Below are positions 15,485-22,391 of a stretch of DNA of 33,347 bases, piece after piece (the stretch's first letter is position 1; each line of letters starts with the position of its first letter). Under the pieces are notes generated by a model that ran no database searches, was not told the DNA's origin, and was given only the letters and a program-made list of their open reading frames with translations. The position numbers were made by a program, and so were the translations under genes. The stretch is taken from NCBI GenBank assembly GCA_018830125.1, contig JAHJSY010000030.1:1-33347 (forward strand). The letters run 5' to 3'. The DNA is from Patescibacteria group bacterium (GTDB lineage Bacteria; Patescibacteriota; Minisyncoccia; Minisyncoccales; GWA2-38-27).

Positions 15485-15543
15485 AAAATATGGAGGTTCA
15501 ACCTCCATAATTGAAAATTATTGAGGTTGAACCTCCATATTTT
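15485..15543. repeat. 28-bp hairpin filling the EamA-glycosidase gap
   Basis: Arms 15485-15512 and 15516-15543 are complementary over 28 bases with a single C-T mismatch and the 3-base loop GAA. Each arm contains an odd-centred palindrome (TGGAGGTTCAACCTCCA in the left arm; a one-sided variant in the right). It starts one base after the EamA stop and ends one base before the next ATG. The T-rich 3' arm could let it terminate upstream transcription. Confidence 0.92.
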
Positions 15544-15544
15544 A

Positions 15545-16549
15545 ATGAAAAAATATAATATTAAAAAAATAATTAAAATGAGCTTATTAATTTTATTAGG
15601 TATATTTTTAATCCTTGTGATTTATTTTTTTGTTGGATTTCCCCAAAAGAATGAAAATATTTCTTGGGGTATTAATTTCTCTCAAAAACATGCTCAAACA
15701 TTAGGCCTTGATTGGAGAAAGGTTTACACGGATATTCTGGATGACCTAGGTGCAAGGAAAATAAAAATAGGAACTTATTGGGATTATATTGAATGGGAAG
15801 ACGATGATTATAATTTTGGTGATTTAGATTGGCAAATAGAGGAAGCCGGAAAAAGAGACGTTGAAGTTATTTTAGTTGTCGGAATGAAAACTCCTGGGTG
15901 GCCAGAATGCCATATTCCTAAATGGGCAAAAGATTTAACCAAAGAAAAACAACAAGAAAAGGTTTTAGAATATTTAGAGAAAGTGGTTGTTAGATATAAG
16001 GATTCAAAAACGATAAAATATTGGCAAGTAGAAAATGAACCATTCTTTCCTTTTGGGAATTGTCCGAAAAGAGACAAAAATTTCTTGAAGAGAGAAATTG
16101 ATTTGGTAAAATCACTTGATAATAGGAAAGTAATAATTTCTGAAAGTGGAGAAGTTCCTTTATGGTTTAAAGCAGCTAAATATGGCGATATTGTTGGTAC
16201 GACAATGTATAGAAAAGTTTGGTTTAAGGAACTGAATTCATATGTCACTTATCCTTTTCCAGCAGTTTTTTATAAAAGAAAAGCAATACTTATAAAAGCA
16301 TTATTTGGTAAAGAGGTGATTAATGTTGAGTTTCAAGCAGAGCCGTGGGGTCCGGCTTTGATTTATGATTTACCAGTTGAAGAGCAGAAAAAATCTATGG
16401 ATTTGGAAAGATTTAAGAAAAATATTGAATTTGCTAAAAAAACTGGTTTGAAAGAATTCTATTTTTGGGGAACAGAATGGTGGTATTGGATGAAAGAAAA
16501 TCAAAACCAACCCGAAATCTGGAACGAAGCCCAAAAGCTATTCCAATAA
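15545..16549 (+). CDS. Membrane-anchored glycoside hydrolase, clan GH-A type
   Basis: A 334-residue protein with one N-terminal membrane anchor (about 12-31) and an extracytoplasmic TIM-barrel domain. ISWGINFSQKHA begins the barrel. QVENEPFFPFG holds the Asn-Glu-Pro acid/base motif (E165), and INVEFQAEPWG (E262 or E266) is the probable nucleophile strand. Aromatic residues near the end (WGTEWWYWMKEN) fit a sugar-binding cleft. The exact GH family is not assigned. The start at 15545 was chosen because the in-frame TTG at 15521 lies within the hairpin. Confidence 0.7.
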   Translation: MKKYNIKKIIKMSLLILLGIFLILVIYFFVGFPQKNENISWGINFSQKHAQTLGLDWRKVYTDILDDLGARKIKIGTYWDYIEWEDDDYNFGDLDWQIEEAGKRDVEVILVVGMKTPGWPECHIPKWAKDLTKEKQQEKVLEYLEKVVVRYKDSKTIKYWQVENEPFFPFGNCPKRDKNFLKREIDLVKSLDNRKVIISESGEVPLWFKAAKYGDIVGTTMYRKVWFKELNSYVTYPFPAVFYKRKAILIKALFGKEVINVEFQAEPWGPALIYDLPVEEQKKSMDLERFKKNIEFAKKTGLKEFYFWGTEWWYWMKENQNQPEIWNEAQKLFQ

Positions 16550-16587
16550 GTTCAATGAACCTTCAATGAACCTGGTTCATCGAACTT
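16548..16587. repeat. TTCAATGAACC repeat cluster after the glycosidase
   Basis: Two direct copies of TTCAATGAACC (16551-16561 and 16562-16572) are followed by an inverted near-copy (16574-16584). The outer arms 16548-16561 / 16574-16587 pair over 14 bases with one mismatch. A short T-rich stretch follows, so it may act as the terminator of the glycosidase gene. Confidence 0.8.
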
Positions 16588-16591
16588 TATT

Positions 16592-16628
16592 AAAAAAGCC
16601 AGATTCTAATGACAACAGAATCTGGCTT
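16592..16628 (-). terminator. 12-bp perfect hairpin, terminator-like on the minus strand
   Basis: AAGCCAGATTCT (16596-16607) pairs perfectly with AGAATCTGGCTT (16617-16628) around a 9-base loop. Read on the minus strand it is followed by six T residues (complement of A92-A97), but no minus-strand gene is visible upstream of it. On the plus strand it directly precedes a very strong Shine-Dalgarno, so a leader-RNA role is equally possible. Confidence 0.45.
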
Positions 16629-16640
16629 CGGAGGAGGGTG

Positions 16641-16676
16641 ATGAAAAGCTCCTTTGATGAACTACTTAAATTTTAA
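16641..16676 (+). CDS. Possible 11-codon leader ORF before the GT2 gene
   Basis: The ORF reads MKSSFDELLKF and is preceded by GGAGGAGGG (16630-16638), the strongest Shine-Dalgarno in the window. Its AGCTCC could fold back on that GGAG. An even shorter ORF (16609-16641, MTTESGFGGG) ends in TGATG overlapping this start. The GT2 gene starts 12 bases after the stop. This may be a coupled leader peptide, but such short ORFs also arise by chance. Confidence 0.3.
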   Translation: MKSSFDELLKF

Positions 16677-16688
16677 CAAAATCAAGAT

Positions 16689-17408
16689 ATGCTGTCAATA
16701 GTTATTCCAACAATGAATGAGGAAAAACATCTAAAAAAACTGCTTCAGTCAATAGAGAAGCAAGATTTTGATAATTACGAAGTAATTATTGCTGATAATG
16801 GTTCTAAAGATAAAACCCTAGAAATTGCCAAGAAATATAAGTGTAAAATTGTTAAGGGAGGATCACCAGCTAGAGGGAGAAATAATGGAGCCAAGGTAGC
16901 CAAAGGAGAGCGACTCTTGTTTTTAGATGCTGATGTTGTTTTACCAAAAAGAGTTTTTGGAAAAATACTGAAAGAATTTAAGAAAAGAAATCTTGGGATA
17001 GCAACATTCTTTTTAGCACCTATTGAAAAGAGTAAAAAGAAAAAATTAGCAAGTTTCTTTTTCACTTTTTTCTATAATATCCCGATCTTTCTTTTAGAAA
17101 AAACTCTTCCCCATGCAGCCATGGGAATTTTGATAGAAAAAAAGCTTTTTAATAAGTTGAATGGATATAATGAAGATATAACTTTGGCTGAAGATCATGA
17201 TTTGGCTAGAAGAGCAGGGAAGCTTAGTAAATATGGAATATTAAAATCAGTCAGGCTTCATGTTTCAGACAGGAGATTTGAAAAAGAAGGTTGGTTTAAA
17301 ACTTATTCAAAATATCTTCTTTGCGAAGGCCATATGATCTTCATTGGCCCTGTCAAAAAAGACATCTTCAAATACAACTTTGATCATTTGAAAAATAAAA
17401 AGAAGTAG
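16689..17408 (+). CDS. Family 2 glycosyltransferase
   Basis: GT-A fold transferase using a nucleotide sugar. The 239 residues start LSIVIPTMNEEKHLKKLLQS, then EVIIADNGSKDKT, ARGRNNGAKVAKGERLLFLDADVVLP containing the metal-binding D-x-D (LDADV, about 89-93), and later GYNEDITLAEDHDLARRAGK with the ED catalytic-base region. No membrane anchor is evident except a hydrophobic patch near residues 120-136 (FFFTFFYNIPIFLLE). Acceptor and sugar are unknown. The ATG lies six bases after a weak -10-like CAAAAT (16677-16682). Confidence 0.9.
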   Translation: MLSIVIPTMNEEKHLKKLLQSIEKQDFDNYEVIIADNGSKDKTLEIAKKYKCKIVKGGSPARGRNNGAKVAKGERLLFLDADVVLPKRVFGKILKEFKKRNLGIATFFLAPIEKSKKKKLASFFFTFFYNIPIFLLEKTLPHAAMGILIEKKLFNKLNGYNEDITLAEDHDLARRAGKLSKYGILKSVRLHVSDRRFEKEGWFKTYSKYLLCEGHMIFIGPVKKDIFKYNFDHLKNKKK

Positions 17409-17415
17409 GTATAAT
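17388..17415 (+). promoter_or_regulatory. Promoter of htrA-like gene (leaderless)
   Basis: TTGAAA (17388-17393), a 16-bp spacer and a perfect TATAAT (17410-17415) lie across the end of the GT2 gene. The ATG at 17423 starts seven bases after the -10. Confidence 0.7.
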
Positions 17416-17422
17416 AAACGAT

Positions 17423-18592
17423 ATGGGATTATATGATTTGCCACAATTTAATTTTTCTGAAAAGATTAAGAGAATGTTGAGGGGAAGAAGAAAAAATAAT
17501 ATTAAAATCGTTACTTTGGCGGTTTCTCTTTCTATTGTTTTCGGCTTTATATCAGGTGCTGCGACCAGTACCTTCTTTTATTTCCAATTTAGTAATAATA
17601 TCGATAGAACAGATGTTAGGCCATTTGTAAAAGTTGAAGATATCATGCAGATTGAAGAGATTATAGATGACCCAATAGTTAAGGCAGTTGAAAAAAGTTC
17701 GCCGGCTGTGGTTAGTGTTGTTATAGGAGAAAAGGGCGGAGGGACTGGATTTCTTGTTTCTGAAGATGGCCTAATTCTAACTAACAAACATGTGGTCTTA
17801 GATGAAAAAGCAGAATACACGGTTTTCACTAGCGATGGCGAAGAGTTCTCGGCAAAAGTTTTAGCTAGAGATCCTCTCCAGGATTTGGCTATAATAAAGA
17901 TAAGCCAAGAAGATAAATTATTTCCAGTTTTGGAGCTAGGAGATTCAGACGATTTAAGGCCTGGGCAAACCGTAATTGCTATTGGTAATGCTTTAGCAGA
18001 ATTTAAGAACACTGTTTCAACGGGAGTTGTCTCTGGATTAGGTAGAACAATTACCGCTTCTGGTGGTACCTTTGTTGAAACTTTAGAAGACATTATTCAA
18101 ACAGATGCAGCAATTAATAAGGGAAATTCAGGTGGCCCGCTTTTGAACCTAGAAGGAAAAGTTATTGGGATAAATACAGCCATGGCTCTAGATGCTCAAA
18201 GTATTGGTTTTGCTATTCCGATTAATAAAGCCAAAAGAGCTATAGAGCAAATTCAAACAATAGGCAGAATTGTCTATCCGTTTATCGGTATTCGTTACGT
18301 GATGGTTAATGAGAAAGTTAAAGAAGAATATGGCCTAACGGTTGATTACGGTGTTCTAATTACTAAAGGTGGTTTGTTGCAACCATCTATAACTCCTGGC
18401 TCGCCGGCAGAAGAAGTAGGACTGGAAGAGAAAGATGTTGTTTTGGAAATAAATAATGAAAAGATTAATGCTGAAAATTCTTTAGCCGAGATTATTTTAA
18501 AATATAATCCAGGAGAAGAAGTTACTTTAAAGGTTTTACGTGATGATCAAGAATTAGAAATTAAATTAACTTTAACCGAAAGGCCAGAATAA
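17423..18592 (+). CDS. HtrA/DegP-type serine protease with PDZ domain
   Basis: Envelope quality-control protease. The 389 residues comprise a cytoplasmic basic N-terminus, one membrane helix (about 29-52), and a trypsin-like domain with a complete triad: His in LTNKHVV (H123), Asp in QDLAIIKI (D154) and Ser in GNSGGPL (S236). A C-terminal PDZ domain follows (SPAEEVGLEEKDVVLEINNEKI). It is presumably anchored with the protease domain outside the cytoplasm. It has its own promoter. A degenerate relative that lost two triad residues lies at 21678, next to the ClpB-type gene. Confidence 0.95.
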   Translation: MGLYDLPQFNFSEKIKRMLRGRRKNNIKIVTLAVSLSIVFGFISGAATSTFFYFQFSNNIDRTDVRPFVKVEDIMQIEEIIDDPIVKAVEKSSPAVVSVVIGEKGGGTGFLVSEDGLILTNKHVVLDEKAEYTVFTSDGEEFSAKVLARDPLQDLAIIKISQEDKLFPVLELGDSDDLRPGQTVIAIGNALAEFKNTVSTGVVSGLGRTITASGGTFVETLEDIIQTDAAINKGNSGGPLLNLEGKVIGINTAMALDAQSIGFAIPINKAKRAIEQIQTIGRIVYPFIGIRYVMVNEKVKEEYGLTVDYGVLITKGGLLQPSITPGSPAEEVGLEEKDVVLEINNEKINAENSLAEIILKYNPGEEVTLKVLRDDQELEIKLTLTERPE

Positions 18593-18594
18593 TC

Positions 18595-18623
18595 TTGACA
18601 GGGTCTTTGGATTTTGATAGAAA
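18595..18623 (+). promoter_or_regulatory. Promoter of the Phe-leader attenuator unit
   Basis: A perfect TTGACA (18595-18600), a 17-bp spacer and TAGAAA (18618-18623) with an extended TGA. Initiation is predicted at about 18630, so the leader-peptide ATG at 18631 would be at or next to the 5' end. The -10 and ATG context nearly duplicates that of the clpB-like gene (TGATAGAAA, seven bases, ATG). Confidence 0.75.
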
Positions 18624-18630
18624 TAAGTAT

Positions 18631-18690
18631 ATGAGAATACAAATTAATCAAATTTTCTTTAACTTTAGCTTTTTTAGAAAAAAGGGTTAG
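18631..18690 (+). CDS. Phe-rich leader peptide (attenuator)
   Basis: The 19-residue ORF MRIQINQIFFNFSFFRKKG has five Phe codons in seven (codons 9-15), like the pheL and pheM leader peptides of enterobacteria. It starts at the predicted transcript end without a Shine-Dalgarno. Its stop codon (18688-18690) lies inside the 5' arm of the antiterminator hairpin. That is the geometry needed for ribosome position to choose between antiterminator and terminator. Stalling for lack of Phe-tRNA would favour read-through into the gene at 18774. This reading is from layout alone. Confidence 0.65.
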   Translation: MRIQINQIFFNFSFFRKKG

Positions 18691-18723
18691 TTTGTTTAAA
18701 AAATAAATAGCAAGTTGACCCTT
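18682..18723 (+). promoter_or_regulatory. Antiterminator hairpin
   Basis: AAGGGTTAGTTTGTT (18682-18696) pairs over 15 consecutive positions, four of them G-U, with AGCAAGTTGACCCTT (18709-18723) around a 12-base A-rich loop. The 3' arm's last six bases (ACCCTT) are also the 5' arm of the terminator, so the two structures exclude each other. A weak upstream hairpin (18669-18684, CTTTTT/AAAAAG) would be the third alternative. Confidence 0.75.
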
Positions 18724-18745
18724 CGAGAAAAGGGTTTTTATTTTT
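18718..18745 (+). terminator. Attenuator terminator hairpin
   Basis: ACCCTT (18718-18723), loop CGAGAA and AAGGGT (18730-18735) are followed by TTTTATTTTT. It lies between the leader peptide and the 63-codon gene. Confidence 0.8.
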
Positions 18746-18773
18746 CATAGTTCTTTAAAAAAGGAGATAGATA

Positions 18774-18965
18774 ATGCATAGATTTTGCAAACTAATATAC
18801 GGAAACAGGGGAGATTGTCATGATTGCGATGGAACAAAAAAATGTCAAAGTTGTAATGGTTCGGGAGAACATCCTAGTTTAAGGGGTTGTAAATGTCCGA
18901 GTTGCGATGGTACGGGAGTATGTTTTTATTCTCCTAATTTCAAAAAGGTGATAGGACAAAATTGA
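18774..18965 (+). CDS. Cys-rich CxxCxGxG mini-protein, 63 aa
   Basis: A small protein built from DnaJ-type zinc motifs: CHDCDGT (from C15), CQSCNGSG (C24) and CPSCDGTG (C41), plus C5, C39 and C49. That is enough cysteines for two zinc sites. It lacks a J domain and membrane segments. A Shine-Dalgarno AAGGAG precedes the ATG, and the gene has its own terminator, so it is the sole product of the attenuated transcript. The architecture recalls anti-TRAP of Bacillus, a small CxxCxGxG protein controlled by tRNA charging, but homology is not shown. A chaperone accessory role is the alternative, given HtrA and ClpB neighbours. Confidence 0.85.
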   Translation: MHRFCKLIYGNRGDCHDCDGTKKCQSCNGSGEHPSLRGCKCPSCDGTGVCFYSPNFKKVIGQN

Positions 18966-18980
18966 AAAGTTCTTTATATG

Positions 18981-19011
18981 GCCCTGATTTATTTCAGGGC
19001 TTTTCTTTTTT
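18981..19011 (+). terminator. Rho-independent terminator after the Cys-rich gene
   Basis: GCCCTGA (18981-18987) pairs with TCAGGGC (18994-19000), followed by TTTTCTTTTTT. It separates the attenuated unit from the clpB-like gene. Confidence 0.88.
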
Positions 19012-19021
19012 GTGGATTTAT

Positions 19022-19029
19022 GATAGAAA
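19022..19029 (+). promoter_or_regulatory. Extended -10 promoter of the clpB-like gene (leaderless)
   Basis: TGATAGAAA (the -10 TAGAAA at 19024-19029) lies seven bases before the ATG at 19037. No good -35 is visible (TTTTCT at 19001-19006). The near-identical arrangement upstream of the Phe leader supports it. Confidence 0.5.
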
Positions 19030-19036
19030 AGAGTAT

Positions 19037-21685
19037 ATGAATGGTGCTAATTTTACCAGAAAAGCTCAAGAAGCCATATTAAAAGCTCAATCTATTGCTC
19101 AAGAAAGAAAGCAACAGCAGGTGGATGCCTTACATCTGCTTTTGGCTTTACTTCTTCAAGAGGAAAGCGTTGTTTTAACCTTGTTTAGAAAACTTAAAGC
19201 CGATGTAGAAACTCTAAAAAGAAGAACCGAAGGAGCTTTAAATAGGTTGCCTAATGTTAATACTCCCCAAGCTTTTGGTCAGTTTTATTTAACCCAAGAC
19301 ATGGCGAAGATTTTAGAAAGGGCTCGTCAAGAATCAATTAAGATGAGCGATGAGTTTATGTCAGTAGAGCATTTGTTTTTAAGTCTTTTAAGTGCTGATA
19401 CAAAAGCAAAAGATATTTTAGAAACAGCTAAAATAGATTATGAAAATGTCTTAAAATTGTTAGCTGAAATTAGAGGTGGAGAGAGAATAACCGACCCAGA
19501 GCCGGAATCAAAATACCAAGTTATTGAAAAATATTCTAGAAATTTAACAGTTCTAGCCCAAAAGGGAAAGCTTGATCCAGTGATTGGAAGAGAAGACGAA
19601 ATTAGAAGATTGATGCAAGTTCTTTCCAGAAGGACTAAAAACAATCCAGTTTTAATCGGGGAGGCCGGGGTTGGTAAAACAGCCATTGTTGAGGGATTGG
19701 CTCAAAGAATTGTGAGATCGGATATTCCAGAGAGCTTGAAAGATAAAGAAGTTATTGCTTTAGATTTAGGAGCTTTGATTGCTGGAACGAAATATCGAGG
19801 AGAATTTGAAAATAGAATCAAGGCCCTGATTAAAGAGATTAATAGAGCTGGCGGTAAATATATATTATTTATTGATGAACTTCATACTTTAGTTGGAGCT
19901 GGATCAGCAGAAGGATCGGCTGATGCCTCTAATCTTTTAAAGCCGTCTTTGGCTAGAGGAGAATTAAAAGCTATTGGGGCAACTACCTTAAAAGAATACC
20001 AAAAATATATTGAAAAAGATGGGGCCCTAGAGAGAAGATTTCAACCAGTTTATGTCCAAGAACCAACGATAGATGACACGGTAGCTATTTTAAGGGGTAT
20101 AAAAGAAAAATACGAAGTTCATCACGGATTAAGAATAAAGGACTCAGCTTTAGTCGCTGCCGTTGAGTTAGCTTCTAAATATATTTCTGATAGATTTCTT
20201 CCGGATAAAGCAGTAGACTTAATGGATGAAGCGATGTCAGCTTTGCGTTTAGAGATTGAATCAAGACCGAGCAAGTTAGACGAACTTCACAAAGAAATCC
20301 AAAAACTTGAAATTGAAAAACGAGCTATTAAAAAAGAAAACGACAATAAGAGATTGATGACTATTAATCGCTCTTTAGCTGACTTGAGAGAAAAAGCGAG
20401 GGCTTTTGAATTGAAATGGAAAGCAGAAAGAGATTTAATCCAAAAAATAAAGAAGTTTAAAAAAGAAATAGATGGGCTTTCTTTTGAAATAGAGGTTGCT
20501 CAAAGAGAAGCTAATTTACAAAAAGTTGCTGAAATTAAGTATGGGACGATTCCTAACCTATTGAAACAAATAAAAGTAACTGAAAAAGAATTAATTAAGG
20601 TTCAAAGAAATAGCAAAATATTGAAAGAAGAGATAGAAGAGGAAGATGTAGCTAGGGTTGTTTCTAGGTGGACAGGTATTCCGGTAATGAGGTTGATAGA
20701 AGAAGAAGCTAGAAAGCTAGAAAAGATGGAAAATATAATTGCCAATAGGGTTATTGGTCAAAAACAGGCCGTTAACGCCATCTCAAACGCAATTCGTCGC
20801 TCAAGAGCTGGAATTTCTGAGCAGGGAAGACCTCTTGGTTCATTTATGTTCCTAGGACCCACTGGTGTTGGTAAGACAGAAACAGCTAGAGCTGTTGCTG
20901 AATTTCTATTCAATGATCAGAACGCTTTGATTAGATTAGACATGTCTGAATATATGGAAAAACATTCGGTTTCAAAAATAATCGGCTCTCCTCCAGGATA
21001 TGTTGGTTATGAAGAGGGAGGACAACTAACAGATAAAGTTAGGAGAAGACCTTATAGCGTAATTTTACTTGACGAGATTGAGAAAGCTCATCCTGAAGTT
21101 TTTAACATCTTGCTTCAGATTCTTGAGGATGGAAGATTGACCGATGCTAAAGGAAGGACAGCTTCTTTTAAGAATGCTATTTTAATTATGACTTCTAACA
21201 CTGGTTCTGAATATATAGCCCAGATGGGGTCTTTAGGTTTCTTAAGAGAAGGAGAAGAAATAGAAAGAAAGTCTTTAGAATCAAAAGTGGGAGCTGCTTT
21301 GAAGGAAGATTTTCGTCCAGAGTTTCTAAACAGAATTGATGAAGTGGTTATTTTTAATTATCTAGGCAAACAAGAAATCAGAAGGATAGTTGATTTAGAG
21401 CTGAATAAAGTTAAAAGTAGATTAAGGCCGAAAAATATTAAAATTAAATTTTCAGAACAATCGAAAGAACTATTAGCTGATCAGGGCTTTGATCCTAATT
21501 TAGGAGCCAGGCCACTTAAAAGAGTAATTCAAAAGAAAATTCTTGATCCCTTGGCTTTAAAGATTGTTTCCGGAACTATAAGAGATGGAGAAGAAATTAC
21601 AATAGATGTAAATGGTCAAAATATTATAATTAAGACCATGGCTGATTTAATAGAAATTAAAAAAGAAGAAAAGGTTTATGTCTAA
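19037..21685 (+). CDS. clpB: ClpB-type AAA+ disaggregase with ClpC-like LGF loop
   Basis: Hexameric double-ring unfoldase. From 19037 it has 882 residues. Clp N-domain repeats ([14 protein letters not shown]...) are followed by the first AAA module (Walker A GEAGVGKT 208-215; Walker B ILFIDE 276-281). A coiled-coil M domain of ClpB length follows (about 405-520), then the second AAA module (GPTGVGKT 607-614; ILLDE about 675-680). M domain and overall similarity say ClpB. However, the segment [11 protein letters not shown] (LGF about 733-735) sits where ClpA, ClpC and ClpX carry the loop that docks ClpP. The upstream TTG start at 18962 overlaps the terminator and is rejected. Confidence 0.9.
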   Translation: MNGANFTRKAQEAILKAQSIAQERKQQQVDALHLLLALLLQEESVVLTLFRKLKADVETLKRRTEGALNRLPNVNTPQAFGQFYLTQDMAKILERARQESIKMSDEFMSVEHLFLSLLSADTKAKDILETAKIDYENVLKLLAEIRGGERITDPEPESKYQVIEKYSRNLTVLAQKGKLDPVIGREDEIRRLMQVLSRRTKNNPVLIGEAGVGKTAIVEGLAQRIVRSDIPESLKDKEVIALDLGALIAGTKYRGEFENRIKALIKEINRAGGKYILFIDELHTLVGAGSAEGSADASNLLKPSLARGELKAIGATTLKEYQKYIEKDGALERRFQPVYVQEPTIDDTVAILRGIKEKYEVHHGLRIKDSALVAAVELASKYISDRFLPDKAVDLMDEAMSALRLEIESRPSKLDELHKEIQKLEIEKRAIKKENDNKRLMTINRSLADLREKARAFELKWKAERDLIQKIKKFKKEIDGLSFEIEVAQREANLQKVAEIKYGTIPNLLKQIKVTEKELIKVQRNSKILKEEIEEEDVARVVSRWTGIPVMRLIEEEARKLEKMENIIANRVIGQKQAVNAISNAIRRSRAGISEQGRPLGSFMFLGPTGVGKTETARAVAEFLFNDQNALIRLDMSEYMEKHSVSKIIGSPPGYVGYEEGGQLTDKVRRRPYSVILLDEIEKAHPEVFNILLQILEDGRLTDAKGRTASFKNAILIMTSNTGSEYIAQMGSLGFLREGEEIERKSLESKVGAALKEDFRPEFLNRIDEVVIFNYLGKQEIRRIVDLELNKVKSRLRPKNIKIKFSEQSKELLADQGFDPNLGARPLKRVIQKKILDPLALKIVSGTIRDGEEITIDVNGQNIIIKTMADLIEIKKEEKVYV

Positions 21686-22391
21686 GAATTTTTTAAAGAT
21701 TGTATTGGTTTTTGGAGTGGGGCTATGCGGTGGTATTTTTGCCAATCAGATTTTATGGCCCTCTTTAGTAGAAAGACCCCTTATAGATCAATACCAATTA
21801 GCTAACATTCCTGTTTCTGTAACTGAGACTAAAGAAATTATTATTCAAGAAAATAATGTTTTGCAAAATTCTATTGAAAAAATAGAAAAAGCAATCGTTG
21901 GCATAAAAACCAAAACCGAAAATGGTAAGATTATTTCAGGTTCTGGTTTGGTGGTTACATCGGATGGGTTAATAATCACTTTATCAGATATCATCTCACC
22001 TAAGGGAGATTTTGTTTTCTTTGTTGACGGAGAAACTCCTAATTGGCAAATATTAAAAAGAGACACTAAGAAAAATTTGGCATTAATAAAAGTTGATATG
22101 GATGATTTGAAAACCGTTAGCTTTGCTGATTTTGACGAAACAAAACTGGGTCAAAGAGTATTTTTGCTTGGCATTGTTTTTGATACGAAGCCATTAAGAA
22201 TAGTTAATGAGGGAATTGTTAAGTTCTTTACATCGGAATATATTAGAACGAATATTATAGAAAAAAAGACACTTTCTGGAAGTGCTTTATTTAATATTAA
22301 TGGAGATTTATTGGGGTTAAATACAATTGATGATGACGGAGGAATAACGGCTATCCCAATAACTAAAATCCGAGAATTTTTAGGTTATTAG
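21678..22391 (+). CDS. Degenerate HtrA-like protein, probably inactive
   Basis: A 237-residue protein with an N-terminal membrane helix (about 7-26) and a trypsin-like fold recognisable against the HtrA at 17423. SGSGLVVTSDGLIITLSDI corresponds to the His strand, but the His of NKHVV is gone. KNLALIKV has Asn where DLAIIKI has the catalytic Asp. TLSGSALFNINGDLLGLNT matches GNSGGPLLNLEGKVIGINT and keeps a Ser. There is no PDZ domain. With two triad residues missing it is likely a non-catalytic sensor or chaperone. It overlaps clpB by eight bases, so the two are probably translated together. Confidence 0.75.
   Translation: MSKNFLKIVLVFGVGLCGGIFANQILWPSLVERPLIDQYQLANIPVSVTETKEIIIQENNVLQNSIEKIEKAIVGIKTKTENGKIISGSGLVVTSDGLIITLSDIISPKGDFVFFVDGETPNWQILKRDTKKNLALIKVDMDDLKTVSFADFDETKLGQRVFLLGIVFDTKPLRIVNEGIVKFFTSEYIRTNIIEKKTLSGSALFNINGDLLGLNTIDDDGGITAIPITKIREFLGY

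Noticed and set aside
15521-15544. TTG start for the glycosidase
   Set aside because: It lies inside the 28-bp hairpin; the ATG at 15545 starts directly with a normal basic, hydrophobic membrane anchor.
18962-19036. Upstream TTG start of the ClpB-like ORF
   Set aside because: The extra 25 residues are translated from a terminator hairpin; the ATG at 19037 begins the expected Clp N-domain and follows a -10 box.
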